Assembly: GCA_021325495.1 (NCBI GenBank)
Contig: JAJPGZ010000003.1
Span: 186,001 to 250,000, forward strand
DNA: 64,000 nucleotides
Direction of reading: 5' to 3'
From: Spartobacteria bacterium
GTDB taxonomy: Bacteria > Verrucomicrobiota > Verrucomicrobiia > Chthoniobacterales > UBA10450
Positions 1 to 7,819 of this stretch are shown here, piece after piece. Every line of letters starts with the position of its first letter. Positions within the stretch are counted from its first letter, which is position 1. The translations under genes and the position numbers were made by a program. The notes beneath the pieces were generated by a model. It was not told the DNA's origin and searched no databases. It worked only from the letters and a program-made list of their open reading frames with translations.

Positions 1-592
1 CTGTCTGCCAAAGATCGACAAGCAACTTCGCCTGTGCCTTGAGCACATCGCGCCCGCCGTCGTTCCAAACAACGTGATCGGCCTGTGAAATCTTTTTCGT
101 TAACGGCATTTGTGAATTGATCATTTGTTCCGCGTCATCGCGCGTCATCTTCGCCCGCGCCATCAAACGCTCGCGCTGGATCTCGGGCGCGCACGCCACC
201 ACCACCACGCGGTCGCACAAGGTTTCTCCTCCGGTTTCATAAAGCAGCGGAATGTCGGCAAAAAAATAATCGTTCGGCGAATGGCGATGGCTTTGCGCTT
301 CGGCGCTCCAACGACGGCGAATGCGTGGATGGAGAATCTTTTCGAGCGCACTTCGTCGGTCCGCGCTCGCGAATACTATGGCGCGGAGTTGCTCCCGATT
401 CAACTCGTTACCCGAAAAAACATCGCGGCCAAATTCGCGGGCGAGCTCTTCTTTGACCTCCGCAAGATCGACAACTTCACGCGCGGCCACATCAGCGTTG
501 AAAATTTTCGCATTCGGCAAAAACTCGCGCAGACATTCGCAAAATGCCGATTTACCTGTGGCGATGCCGCCGGTGATTCCGATTGCGGGCAT
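1..592 (-). CDS. coaE: Dephospho-CoA kinase, 3' end cut by window edge
   Basis: It catalyses the last step of coenzyme A synthesis, ATP-dependent phosphorylation of dephospho-CoA in the cytoplasm. The frame starts at 592 with MPAIGITGGIATGKSAF, a P-loop (GxxxxGKS) at residues 5-13, and continues with the family's DADxxAR-like segment (FNADVAAREV), HPRIR, and FADIPLLYE. It runs 197 codons off the left edge, close to the usual ~200 residues, so only a few residues are missing. It starts 20 bp after the secretin stop on the same strand and is probably the last gene of that operon. Two AAGATCGACA motifs (464, 11) are encoded as VVDL and LVDL. Confidence 0.93.
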   Translation of the reverse strand, partial: MPAIGITGGIATGKSAFCECLREFLPNAKIFNADVAAREVVDLAEVKEELAREFGRDVFSGNELNREQLRAIVFASADRRSALEKILHPRIRRRWSAEAQSHRHSPNDYFFADIPLLYETGGETLCDRVVVVACAPEIQRERLMARAKMTRDDAEQMINSQMPLTKKISQADHVVWNDGGRDVLKAQAKLLVDLWQT

Positions 593-612
593 CGGTTCGA
601 GCTGGTTAGGCG

Positions 613-3321
613 CTATTTCTTATACAGCGGAACTTCGGGCAACTGCGGCGGCTCGATGCTGCCTTCGCGTTCTTCTTCCTCTTCCTGATTGTTGAAAGGA
701 AGGCCGCCTGGCGTAACGAGGCGCGCGGTCACGAAGATGACGAGGTTGCGTTTGATGTGTTGATCGACATTCGTGCGGAACAATCGCCCGACTATCGGAA
801 TGTCACCGATGATCGGCGTGCGGTCCTCGACCTTTTGCACGTCTTCGCGCATCAATCCGCCGAGCACGACCGTCTGCCCGTCCCACACGCTCACACTCGT
901 CGTAACTTTGCGCGCGCTGAAGATGGGCTGATTGATGACGTTCGGCGTTAAAATGTTCGTGATCGGTTGGCCTAACAAGTTCGTCGTCGTCGTTTGAATC
1001 GGGCTGCCGTAGTTGATGAAGCCTTCGAACTCGACGACTTGCGGCACGAGATTCAGATCGATCGTGACACCATCAGGTCCGACGACCGGCTCCACTTCGA
1101 GCGTGACACCGGTGTTACGCGTTTCAAAAGCGGTCGGTGTCGTCGGCGTCACTGGGAAGGAACCGCTACTTCCGCCGCTGCTGCTGAATGCACCGGTGAT
1201 CGGGTTGAAAATTGTCGATCCGCCATTGCCGAAGTTGCTGCCAACAGTTTGCGGAATTTGTGGCGGCTGGAATTGCGTCGGGTATCGAAACTCGCGCACG
1301 ATTTCGATGACCGCCCGTTGGCCACTCTTCGTTGTGACGCGCGGCGCCGATAAAAGATCGACACCTTTCTTTTGATTCAACGCCCTAACGACCACTTGAA
1401 ATTGCGGATCGGTAAACACGCCGGCCAGTCCGAACATCGCGGGAGCGAGCGAGCTGGCGCCCATCGTCGGGAATAACAATGCGTCGATCGCGTTCGCGCT
1501 GATGGCAAGATTGCCGCTACGATTCCCACCGGTTGCAGGAAATTGCCCGACCGGCGTTCCGCCCGGCGCGACAAATGGAAAATCAGCCGGATTCGTCGCC
1601 GGCGAAGTTCCCGATGTGCCGCCGCCGCCGAAAACGCGATGTGATCCCGGCACATTGAATTGGCCTAACAACCAATCAAAGCCGAGCTCCTTCAAATTGT
1701 TTTGCGTGATCTCGACGAATTTCGATTCGATCTCGACCTGCTTCGGCCCGGACACATTGGCCTGCTCCACGATTGCATCGACCAGCTCGAGATTGTCCTG
1801 GGTGTTACGAACGATCAACCGGCTGCTTTGCGGAAGAAAATTCGCGCTCGCGCCGGGCGGGAATGCCACGCCCTGGCCTTCGAGAAAGTCTTTGGCGCCT
1901 TCACGATTTACGAGTTGATGGCCGCCGGTCGATTCGACGGTATCTTTCGCCGTGCCGCCACCACCGCCGACTTTCTGCACCGGTGCATTTAAAGTCGAAG
2001 TGTTCGCGTTCAGCGTTCCACTGATGAATCCCGGCGGAACGCGATATTCCTTCGTCAACAAATCTGCGCTTTGTTCCGCGATCGGAATGATGGTGATCGC
2101 GTACGGCTCGACCTTCACTTTCAATCCCGCCTGGCTCGCGATGTAACGTAACGCTTCGCCTAACGGAATTTGATTTAGCGTAATCGTAATGCGCGCGTCG
2201 GAGGGCGAAATCGCCGGCGCCGCCACCACCGCGGGCGCCACAATCGGCGCGGCCGGAATCGGCGTTGCCATTAAACCGGGCGAATTAGCATCCGCTGCTC
2301 CACCTGCCGGCGGCGGTGCGCCTGCGGCCGGCGGCGGAATCGCCGCTGTCACCGGATTAGGGGGCGGCGCGAGTTGTCCGATCGGCGTCAAACGCAAAAC
2401 GATATCGACACCTTTGCGTCCTTCGGTTGATGGATCGTTGGCGGCGGCTTGTTGTCGAATGAAATCGATCGCCTCGCGAATGCTCGCGTCGCGAAATTCG
2501 ATCCGTGGAATTATGATGGTCTCGAGTTTTTGACGAACACGCGCGGTCCCGGCCGCTTCTTTGGCGAATGCATCCGCGATCGGTCCGACGGTTTGGCCGT
2601 ACGGCCTAACCGGTTCCTCCCAGCCTTTCTCGACCTGCCACATCGAACGCGCGCGCGTTTCGTTGTAGGCCTCTTCGTTGTATTTGTATTTTGTATTGTC
2701 GATCTTTTCTTCGCCGCGCCGCGCCGCGGTGTTGTAAGGATCGATCGCCAGCACCTGCTCGTATTTCTTGAACGCGAGATCGTAGCGGCCGGACGCGTAA
2801 TACCCTTCCGCATCGGTCAGGAGCTGTTTCACTTCCTCGACCTTCGCCAAAAACTTCGGCCCGTTCGTGCGATTGATGTAGCCGGGCGTGCGCAATTTCA
2901 CCAGCAACGCATTCGCTTCGCGACATTCCGGATTGTATTGCGCGGAAATAATCTCGGTCAGCGTGCCCTCCGCTTCGCCGTATTTTCCTTCCGCGATGTA
3001 TTGCTCGGCCAGCTTCACGCCGCTCTCACAAAATCCCTCCATGGCCGCGTCGTGCGTTTTCGCCGAGACCACCGCGTCCGGCAGATACGTCAGCGCCACG
3101 CGAAATTCATCGTGCGCCAGCGCATAATTTTTCGCCTTCAACGCCACCTGCCCGCGCGCCAGCGCCGCTTCGCCTTCCGGCAATGCGCGTTGCCGCCGCA
3201 CGACTTCGCGTTGCTCGATTCGCTCGACGCTCTGCCCAAAACTAACGGCGCTCGTTAGGCCCAAGATCGACAACGATAAGATCGACAAGTACGCAGGAGA
3301 TTTTTTCATGGAGTTGTTCAT
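613..3321 (-). CDS. pilQ: PilQ/GspD-type secretin with N-terminal TPR (Amuc_1098-like)
   Basis: It forms the outer-membrane ring of a type IV pilus or type II secretion-like machine. The 902 residues start with a signal peptide ending near SFGQ (residue 30). TPR-like helices follow (about 45-220), then an N0/STN-like domain (about 265-415) split by a Pro/Ala-rich insert, a short N1-like segment near 505-545, and the secretin core. The core ends with the diagnostic GGLMRED...TPIIGDIPIVGRLF and NLVIFVTARLV. The start overlaps the upstream gene by an ATGA. The signal-peptide core LSILSLSIL is encoded by two tandem copies of the 10-mer (3263, 3278). In Akkermansia the equivalent locus encodes a type IV pilus-like apparatus; assignment to pilus rather than T2SS is inference. 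Confidence 0.9.
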   Translation of the reverse strand: MNNSMKKSPAYLSILSLSILGLTSAVSFGQSVERIEQREVVRRQRALPEGEAALARGQVALKAKNYALAHDEFRVALTYLPDAVVSAKTHDAAMEGFCESGVKLAEQYIAEGKYGEAEGTLTEIISAQYNPECREANALLVKLRTPGYINRTNGPKFLAKVEEVKQLLTDAEGYYASGRYDLAFKKYEQVLAIDPYNTAARRGEEKIDNTKYKYNEEAYNETRARSMWQVEKGWEEPVRPYGQTVGPIADAFAKEAAGTARVRQKLETIIIPRIEFRDASIREAIDFIRQQAAANDPSTEGRKGVDIVLRLTPIGQLAPPPNPVTAAIPPPAAGAPPPAGGAADANSPGLMATPIPAAPIVAPAVVAAPAISPSDARITITLNQIPLGEALRYIASQAGLKVKVEPYAITIIPIAEQSADLLTKEYRVPPGFISGTLNANTSTLNAPVQKVGGGGGTAKDTVESTGGHQLVNREGAKDFLEGQGVAFPPGASANFLPQSSRLIVRNTQDNLELVDAIVEQANVSGPKQVEIESKFVEITQNNLKELGFDWLLGQFNVPGSHRVFGGGGTSGTSPATNPADFPFVAPGGTPVGQFPATGGNRSGNLAISANAIDALLFPTMGASSLAPAMFGLAGVFTDPQFQVVVRALNQKKGVDLLSAPRVTTKSGQRAVIEIVREFRYPTQFQPPQIPQTVGSNFGNGGSTIFNPITGAFSSSGGSSGSFPVTPTTPTAFETRNTGVTLEVEPVVGPDGVTIDLNLVPQVVEFEGFINYGSPIQTTTTNLLGQPITNILTPNVINQPIFSARKVTTSVSVWDGQTVVLGGLMREDVQKVEDRTPIIGDIPIVGRLFRTNVDQHIKRNLVIFVTARLVTPGGLPFNNQEEEEEREGSIEPPQLPEVPLYKK
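3263..3287. repeat. Tandem 10-mer pair, 15-bp spacing, in the secretin signal peptide
   Basis: AAGATCGACA at 3263 and 3278; on the coding strand they read LSILSLSIL. A CGTTAGGC word lies 9 bp away (3253). Confidence 0.95.
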
Positions 3322-4271
3322 GGGGCGGCCAGACCGATCTCAATTTTGTCGTTCGGTCGCTGAGTGTTCACAATGACAGCCTTGCCCGGCTGGACGTCGA
3401 TGAGCTTATATTTGATTTCGTCCTGTGGTTTCAATGAAAATTCCTGGTCTTTGCGTACTTGGAACTGCTGCGGCGCTCCGCCCGCCGGCCAGGTGTAAAC
3501 GAAAGTCGCGACCGATTCCGGCGACATCGCCACCTTTTCTTTCACCAGCGTCAGCTGCGCGTGCGTGTCCTGATTCTCGAGCTGCAATTCGCTAACATCG
3601 ACATCTCCGCCCGTGGCGGGATTGGTATCGTGCTTCTCCGTGTAATTCGTCAGCTTGAATTTTGTCCCGGCTATTGTGTCACCGATTTTTAAAAACTGCG
3701 TCGGTTCCTTCAAATCAGTTGTGTTGATCACGAACGCGTCGCCGCTCTTCGAATCGAACTTCATCCGGAACGGTTCCTCGTTGAACGTTTTCAATCTCAA
3801 CTTCGTCACGTAATCCGGCCGGGAATTTTTATCCGTCGGCGTGGTTTTTCCCTGCCATTCGTCGAGGTTGGTGAAACCGTCGCCGTCCGGGTCCTGCTCC
3901 AGCACATCCGCGTCCGCAATCGGCAAACCGAATTGCTCGAACCATTCGTTAGGCACGGGTGGATGCACTTGTGTCGTCTGTAACGTTGCGGGCACGCCGG
4001 TGTTGCCGATGAAATGTTTTTCCGGAACGAAAAGTCCGGAACGTCCGCTGAATGTCCATTGCGGCGGTTGGTCGAGTTTTTTCGATGCCGCTTCGAGCTC
4101 GAGCGCTTTCGCGGGCGGATTCGCCGGTCTCGGCGGGGGCGCGGTTTGTTGCGCGGAGAAATTGTCGGCAAAGCCCGCGGCTTTGCGCAAGATCGACAAC
4201 GAACAAAGCAACAGCACAAACGCCGCTGCGATCAGCAACGCCCGTTCATAATGTGCGCGAATCCAGTCCAT
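3318..4271 (-). CDS. One-helix periplasmic protein of the pilus locus (Amuc_1099-like by position)
   Basis: This 317-residue protein has an N-terminal membrane helix (about 11-31, LLIAAAFVLLLCSLSIL), and the rest is predicted periplasmic. A DPDGDGFTNLDEW segment near residue 130 is a thrombospondin type 3/EF-hand-like calcium-binding motif that precedes a beta-rich region. It occupies the place of PilP or GspC next to the secretin and overlaps it by 4 bp. I recognise it by gene order, not by a family signature. A hairpin element with a short duplication lies just upstream and supplies a strong GAGGAGG ribosome-binding site 11 nt before the ATG at 4271. One 10-mer (4189) encodes SLSIL inside the membrane helix. 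Confidence 0.75.
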   Translation of the reverse strand: MDWIRAHYERALLIAAAFVLLLCSLSILRKAAGFADNFSAQQTAPPPRPANPPAKALELEAASKKLDQPPQWTFSGRSGLFVPEKHFIGNTGVPATLQTTQVHPPVPNEWFEQFGLPIADADVLEQDPDGDGFTNLDEWQGKTTPTDKNSRPDYVTKLRLKTFNEEPFRMKFDSKSGDAFVINTTDLKEPTQFLKIGDTIAGTKFKLTNYTEKHDTNPATGGDVDVSELQLENQDTHAQLTLVKEKVAMSPESVATFVYTWPAGGAPQQFQVRKDQEFSLKPQDEIKYKLIDVQPGKAVIVNTQRPNDKIEIGLAAP

Positions 4272-4274
4272 GGC

Positions 4275-4445
4275 CTAACGAACCTCCTCTGGCGTGAACG
4301 CAACTGTCTGGGGAGAGCGGGCGGCTCGCCTGCGGGCGATGGCGGCCCGCCATCGCGAACTTTCGAAAAGATTGTTTCGGCGAGCCGCCGAAACCCGCAG
4401 GCCAGCGGCCTGCGCTCCCCAGAACTGTGCGCGAATCCAGTCCAT
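4275..4445 (-). CDS. Possible 56-codon minicistron created by a hairpin insertion
   Basis: The frame begins MDWIRAQFWG, where the first six residues copy the start of the next gene (MDWIRA). Its ATG shares the A of the upstream gene's TGA (TGATG). The rest reads through the hairpin element at 4308-4422 and stops at a TAG formed by the word CGTTAGGCC, 3 nt before the ATG at 4271. I infer that it arose when the element inserted and duplicated 20 bp. It may only keep ribosomes moving through the insertion; a function for the peptide is not suggested. Confidence 0.35.
   Translation of the reverse strand: MDWIRAQFWGAQAAGLRVSAARRNNLFESSRWRAAIARRRAARSPQTVAFTPEEVR
4283..4289 (-). promoter_or_regulatory. 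Shine-Dalgarno GAGGAGG upstream of the 4271 start
   Basis: The minus strand reads GAGGAGG followed by 11 nt (including the CGTTAGGC word) and ATG. It belongs to the inserted segment rather than the ancestral overlap, so the insertion appears to have replaced stop-start coupling by an independent ribosome-binding site. Confidence 0.55.
4308..4422. repeat. Multi-hairpin REPIN-like element
   Basis: The ends are inverted (CTGGGGAG / CTCCCCAG). Between them lie four successive short palindromes: GCGGGCGGCTCGCCTGC, CGATGGCGGCCCGCCATCG, TTTCGGCGAGCCGCCGAAA and GCAGGCCAGCGGCCTGC. The same architecture recurs at 58599-58714. It lies between two pilus-operon genes. Confidence 0.75.
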
Positions 4446-5359
4446 CAGTAGGTGAAGCGCACCATTTCTACGCGCGCCGATGTTTCGATGTGCTCGTTGC
4501 CGACGATGAATGTGAGCGCCGCACTCGTTTTTGTGCTGGCCGCTGTGGTGGCAGCCGTCCCCGGCTGCGATGTCGCAGGTGCAGGCGAGACGCCTGCCGC
4601 CACAGTTGCCTGTTCACGGGGCGGACCTTTGTCTTTTTCATTCCGCACATGCAACGTGCGCACGACATAAAATTGCTGTGGCGAACTTGCGATTTGATTC
4701 AATACCCGCCTCGCCACACTCGGCGCCGCGCTAAACGTAAGATCGACAATCCCCCGCTCGACTGTCTTTGGCGCGTTGGCAGGCGGCGGCTTTCTCGCCG
4801 GCGCAGTAGTAGCGGCCGTGGGAGGCAATAGCGCGCCGCGCTTAAAAGCGCCGATCGAATCCACCCGCGCATCGATTAAAATAGTCGCGAGCAATTCCGC
4901 CTGCGCGAGCTCTTGTCCCAACACCGGCGCGTCCGCTGTGTTCGGCAACGCGGTCGTGAACTCCTCAAAGCCAAGCGCGAAATTATCCGGCAACTTCACG
5001 CGATTCGCGCGCGCCTTTTCGAATGTCGCAACCATCGCCTGTCGCAGTCGCGTTTGGAATTCGTTAGGCGCGAGCGGCGTTGCCGCGATCATGTGCGACT
5101 TCAAATTTTCTTTCAGCTTGTCGAGCGACGCGGCGTAATTGTCGATGTGGACCTTCAGCTTGCGATAATTCGCTTCGCTCGGAAACGGATCGAGTCGTTC
5201 GAGCCGGCCGCGTTCTGCCGCCGCGGTGTTGAATTCCGCCGCCGCGTCGTCCGCGTTGCTTTTGGCATGAAATAAAAACCAAAGCGCGAGCAGCGTCGTT
5301 AGGCCGAAGACGACCAGGAACGTGCCGAGCCAGCGATTTTCTTTGAACCAGTCGCTCAT
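4445..5359 (-). CDS. PilN/PilO-like one-helix protein of the pilus locus (Amuc_1100-like by position)
   Basis: I chose the start at 5359 (MSDWFKENRWLG) because it overlaps the pilM stop as ATGA; a longer frame upstream lies inside pilM. The 304 residues have a membrane helix at about 9-30 (FLVVFGLTTLLALWFLFH), a coiled-coil-like helical stretch (about 35-100) and a periplasmic remainder with a low-complexity Ala/Thr/Pro segment near 185-200 and another near 250-280. It lies where Amuc_1100 sits in Akkermansia, between PilM and the Amuc_1099 homologue; whether it shares that protein's host-signalling properties cannot be judged. The second low-complexity segment is encoded by a REP-like palindrome (4544-4604). 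Confidence 0.75.
   Translation of the reverse strand: MSDWFKENRWLGTFLVVFGLTTLLALWFLFHAKSNADDAAAEFNTAAAERGRLERLDPFPSEANYRKLKVHIDNYAASLDKLKENLKSHMIAATPLAPNEFQTRLRQAMVATFEKARANRVKLPDNFALGFEEFTTALPNTADAPVLGQELAQAELLATILIDARVDSIGAFKRGALLPPTAATTAPARKPPPANAPKTVERGIVDLTFSAAPSVARRVLNQIASSPQQFYVVRTLHVRNEKDKGPPREQATVAAGVSPAPATSQPGTAATTAASTKTSAALTFIVGNEHIETSARVEMVRFTY
4544..4604. repeat. REP-like palindromic element inside a coding region
   Basis: The ends form an imperfect inverted repeat (TGTGGTGGCAGCCG and, reversed, TGTGGCGGCAGGCG). Two hairpins lie inside, GCAGCCG-tcc-CCGGCTGC and GCAGGCG-aga-CGCCTGC. The last 27 bp (4581-4607) recur exactly at 33899-33925 in purL. It is in frame and encodes the AAGVSPAPATSQ linker of the pilus protein. 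Confidence 0.65.
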
Positions 5360-7122
5360 GATTGGGGCAGCGGCACCGGCTGCTTCAGGTCGAGATGCAG
5401 CTCGTATGGATACGCCCACTCCGTGTTCGTCGGCGTCGTCGGCTTGATCACGCGGGCCTGGTTGTTCGGGTCGATCGCGAAAAATTTCGAGCCGATGAGG
5501 TTCTTGAAATAATCGACCACGACCTCCTGCTGTTTCGGATTGTATAAATAGAGACCGCGCACCCAAACGCCGTCGATGGCCGGACCGATGTCCGCACGTT
5601 TAGTTGTCGATCTTGCAACGGCCGTCGGCGCTACGCTCGGAGTTGGCCCCGCTTGCGCGAGAATCTTCTCATCAACGCCGATCGGTTTTCCGCCCGACAT
5701 CGGGATCAATTCCGTGATCCAGACATCTTCCTTCGGCAGACGCGCGTTCAGATCTTCGATCAATTCGATCCAGAAACTTCGGTCGTTGATCGCCTGCACC
5801 AATGGCGCGGCGAGACTGTCGATCGACGTCGCCTGCTTCCGCAGCTTGTCGATCTGCGCATCCGCCGCGCGCATCATGTCGATCTTGTCTTGCATGCGCT
5901 GCGTCGCGCTTCGCGTCACCTGCGCAACGCGCGTGTAGTAAAAACCGAATCCGACCAGGGCGAGAATGAAGCACGCCGCCGCCGCAACAAAGAAGGGACG
6001 ACGTTTCTCGAGCTCCTGCCGTTTGACCACGCTCGCCGGCCGCAGATTCAACTCCATCGGGCAGGTCGTGACCGCGCGCAGTGCGAGACCGACCAGTTCG
6101 CCTAACAAATAGGCAGAACGCGACACTTCGCTGACGTTGGCGCTGTCCGCGACCGCGACGTTGCGCAGCGGATTGAAGAATTCGATCGGCAATTGCAATT
6201 TCTCGGCGAAGAACTCGCGCATGTACGGCGTGGTCGCGGTCCCGCCACAGAGAAAGACGCGCTCGGGTGCGTTGCCCTGCTGTTGCGAACGATAGTGGCT
6301 GATCGAGCGCATGATCTCTGCGTGCAGACGCGTCATCGTGCTGCGAATAATCTTCGAGACCCGCGCAAGATCGACATCGGACGGCTCGGCATACGCGCCA
6401 CCCAGACTAACGAATCCGTCGCGCTTCTTCCGGAACTCAGCCGCGGCAAATGTTTCATCGAATTCGCGCGAAATCGCCGCCGTGATCGAGCTCCCTCCGA
6501 TCGGCACGCTTCGCGAAAAAATTTTCGTCGGTTCGACGAAAAGAAGATTGGTCGTGCGTGCGCCGATATCGACGAGCAACGAACAACCAGGCAGATCGCT
6601 GTAGCTGTAACGAAATGCGTTGTAGAGCGACATGGTCGCAACATCGACAACTTGCGTGCGCAGCCCGGTCGATTCGACCGCGCCGTTTATCTCTTCGAGC
6701 AAATCGGATTTGATCGCGACGAGCACGACCTGGATTTGTTCCTCCGCGCCGCCCCCAACGAGTTGATAATCCCAAACCACTTCGTCGATCGGGAACGGAA
6801 CGTTTTGCTGCGCTTCGAACGCGATGATGCGCTCGATCTTTTCTTCCTCCACCGCCGGCAACTTCACGAAACGGGCGAAGACCGATTGCGCCGGCACGGC
6901 GTAATTCACGTTGCCGGTTTTGATGCCGACATCGGCGAGCATCTCGCGCAACGCGCCGGCGATTTGCGGATAACGCATCGCTTCATCAGACGCGTCGGTC
7001 AGAATTTCGCGCAAGCGATGTTGCCGCAGCACGAGACCGCCATGCGGCTGCGATTGAAACTCGGCCAGACCGATGGTCTGCGAACCGAGATTCAGCGAAA
7101 TGATGCGCGAAGCGGCGGGCAT
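5356..7122 (-). CDS. pilM: PilM-PilN fusion, pilus assembly ATPase-fold protein (Amuc_1101-like)
   Basis: Residues 1-355 are the actin/FtsA-like PilM fold: SLNLGSQTIGLAE phosphate-1 loop, LLVDIGARTTNLLFVE phosphate-2 loop, and VFLCGGTATTPYMREF near 295. A membrane helix at about 378-398 then leads to a PilN-like periplasmic half with a coiled coil (QDKIDMMRAADAQIDKL) and a beta-alpha domain. The fusion of cytoplasmic PilM to the inner-membrane PilN would tie the two layers of the pilus base together in one 588-residue chain. It overlaps the next gene by 4 bp and follows a 189-residue exported protein by 32 bp. Confidence 0.88.
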   Translation of the reverse strand: MPAASRIISLNLGSQTIGLAEFQSQPHGGLVLRQHRLREILTDASDEAMRYPQIAGALREMLADVGIKTGNVNYAVPAQSVFARFVKLPAVEEEKIERIIAFEAQQNVPFPIDEVVWDYQLVGGGAEEQIQVVLVAIKSDLLEEINGAVESTGLRTQVVDVATMSLYNAFRYSYSDLPGCSLLVDIGARTTNLLFVEPTKIFSRSVPIGGSSITAAISREFDETFAAAEFRKKRDGFVSLGGAYAEPSDVDLARVSKIIRSTMTRLHAEIMRSISHYRSQQQGNAPERVFLCGGTATTPYMREFFAEKLQLPIEFFNPLRNVAVADSANVSEVSRSAYLLGELVGLALRAVTTCPMELNLRPASVVKRQELEKRRPFFVAAAACFILALVGFGFYYTRVAQVTRSATQRMQDKIDMMRAADAQIDKLRKQATSIDSLAAPLVQAINDRSFWIELIEDLNARLPKEDVWITELIPMSGGKPIGVDEKILAQAGPTPSVAPTAVARSTTKRADIGPAIDGVWVRGLYLYNPKQQEVVVDYFKNLIGSKFFAIDPNNQARVIKPTTPTNTEWAYPYELHLDLKQPVPLPQS

Positions 7123-7128
7123 TTACGT

Positions 7129-7153
7129 TAGATCGACAAGGGTAAGATCGACA
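7129..7153. repeat. Tandem 10-mer pair, 15-bp spacing (first copy one mismatch)
   Basis: TAGATCGACA at 7129 and AAGATCGACA at 7144 lie between pilM and the 7155 gene, same orientation, start-to-start 15 bp. Confidence 0.8.
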
Positions 7154-7154
7154 A

Positions 7155-7724
7155 CTAATGCGCCGCCGGCGTTTTGATTTGTTCGTAGCGGTCCCAATAC
7201 AGCGGCGCGAACGGTGTTTCGTTTTTGTTTAACACGAATCCAGTGACCTGCGGCATGCTCGAAAACCAACCGGTGGGCGAACGGGTGAGGCTCTGTTCAT
7301 CTTTGACCGCGCCCTGCTGCACGATTTGCACGGCGATGTTTTGAAACGAATTCGCGTTCACGACTTGGGTGCCGCCAAATCGCGCGAGCGTTCGCGGCGA
7401 AACATACATGACCGAGCGATTGGCGCGGCCGGCGGCGATGTTCGTGTGCGTTACTTCGCCGGTGAGCAGTTTGCCATTGTACAATATATAATAGCGAAAC
7501 GTCAGCTCGTCGGTCCATTCCGGGCCGGCCGCGAATTCCACTTCCACTTCCAGCCAGCGCTCGCGCTGGTTGGCCTGAAATTGTTCCGCGCCGCTGTAAG
7601 TGAATTGCGGAGTCGAGATGAGGTTCTTCGTGATCTTGCCGATCTGGAAATCAGTTTTCGCCTGCGCGAAAGCCGCGGCCGAAAATGTGAAGAGAATTAG
7701 CGAAGAGAAAACGAGGCGCTTCAT
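7155..7724 (-). CDS. Secreted protein at the head of the pilus operon (Amuc_1102-like by position)
   Basis: This 189-residue protein has a clear signal peptide (MKRLVFSSLILFTFSAAAFAQ). The mature part is beta-rich without cysteines. The start at 7724 is the only one that gives this signal peptide; the frame continues far upstream but there it is antisense to nothing useful and shadows the next gene. In Akkermansia the gene at this position (Amuc_1102) encodes a small protein reported to have an immunoglobulin-like fold related to archaeal pilins. Homology here is inferred from order and size. One copy of the 10-mer lies 8 bp upstream and another (with a one-mismatch partner) just downstream. 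Confidence 0.7.
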   Translation of the reverse strand: MKRLVFSSLILFTFSAAAFAQAKTDFQIGKITKNLISTPQFTYSGAEQFQANQRERWLEVEVEFAAGPEWTDELTFRYYILYNGKLLTGEVTHTNIAAGRANRSVMYVSPRTLARFGGTQVVNANSFQNIAVQIVQQGAVKDEQSLTRSPTGWFSSMPQVTGFVLNKNETPFAPLYWDRYEQIKTPAAH

Positions 7725-7819
7725 AGGACGATGTCGATCTTGCACCGCGCAGCGGCGCGAAGGCAAGATTTCCACACTTCGGCTGCTCGATTCCAGCCGA
7801 ATCTCGCCGGGAGCCCCGC

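Larger units (their letters stand above)
4252..4445. repeat. 20-bp direct repeat flanking an inserted element
   Basis: Positions 4252-4271 and 4426-4445 are identical over 20 bp. The left copy encodes the true start of the 3318-4271 gene; the right copy sits directly after the stop of the 4445-5359 gene. Removing 174 bp (one copy plus the element between) would restore a TGATG overlap between the two genes, which is the coupling seen elsewhere in this operon. This looks like an insertion with target duplication, although a replication-slippage origin is also possible. Confidence 0.8.

Noticed and set aside
2449-3258. Long open frame opposite the secretin gene (269 codons)
   Set aside because: It is the shadow of the secretin frame in GC-rich DNA; Arg/His-rich, no domain, no ribosome-binding site.
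6193-7131. Long open frame opposite pilM (312 codons)
   Set aside because: Arg/His-rich antisense shadow of a well-supported pilM frame.
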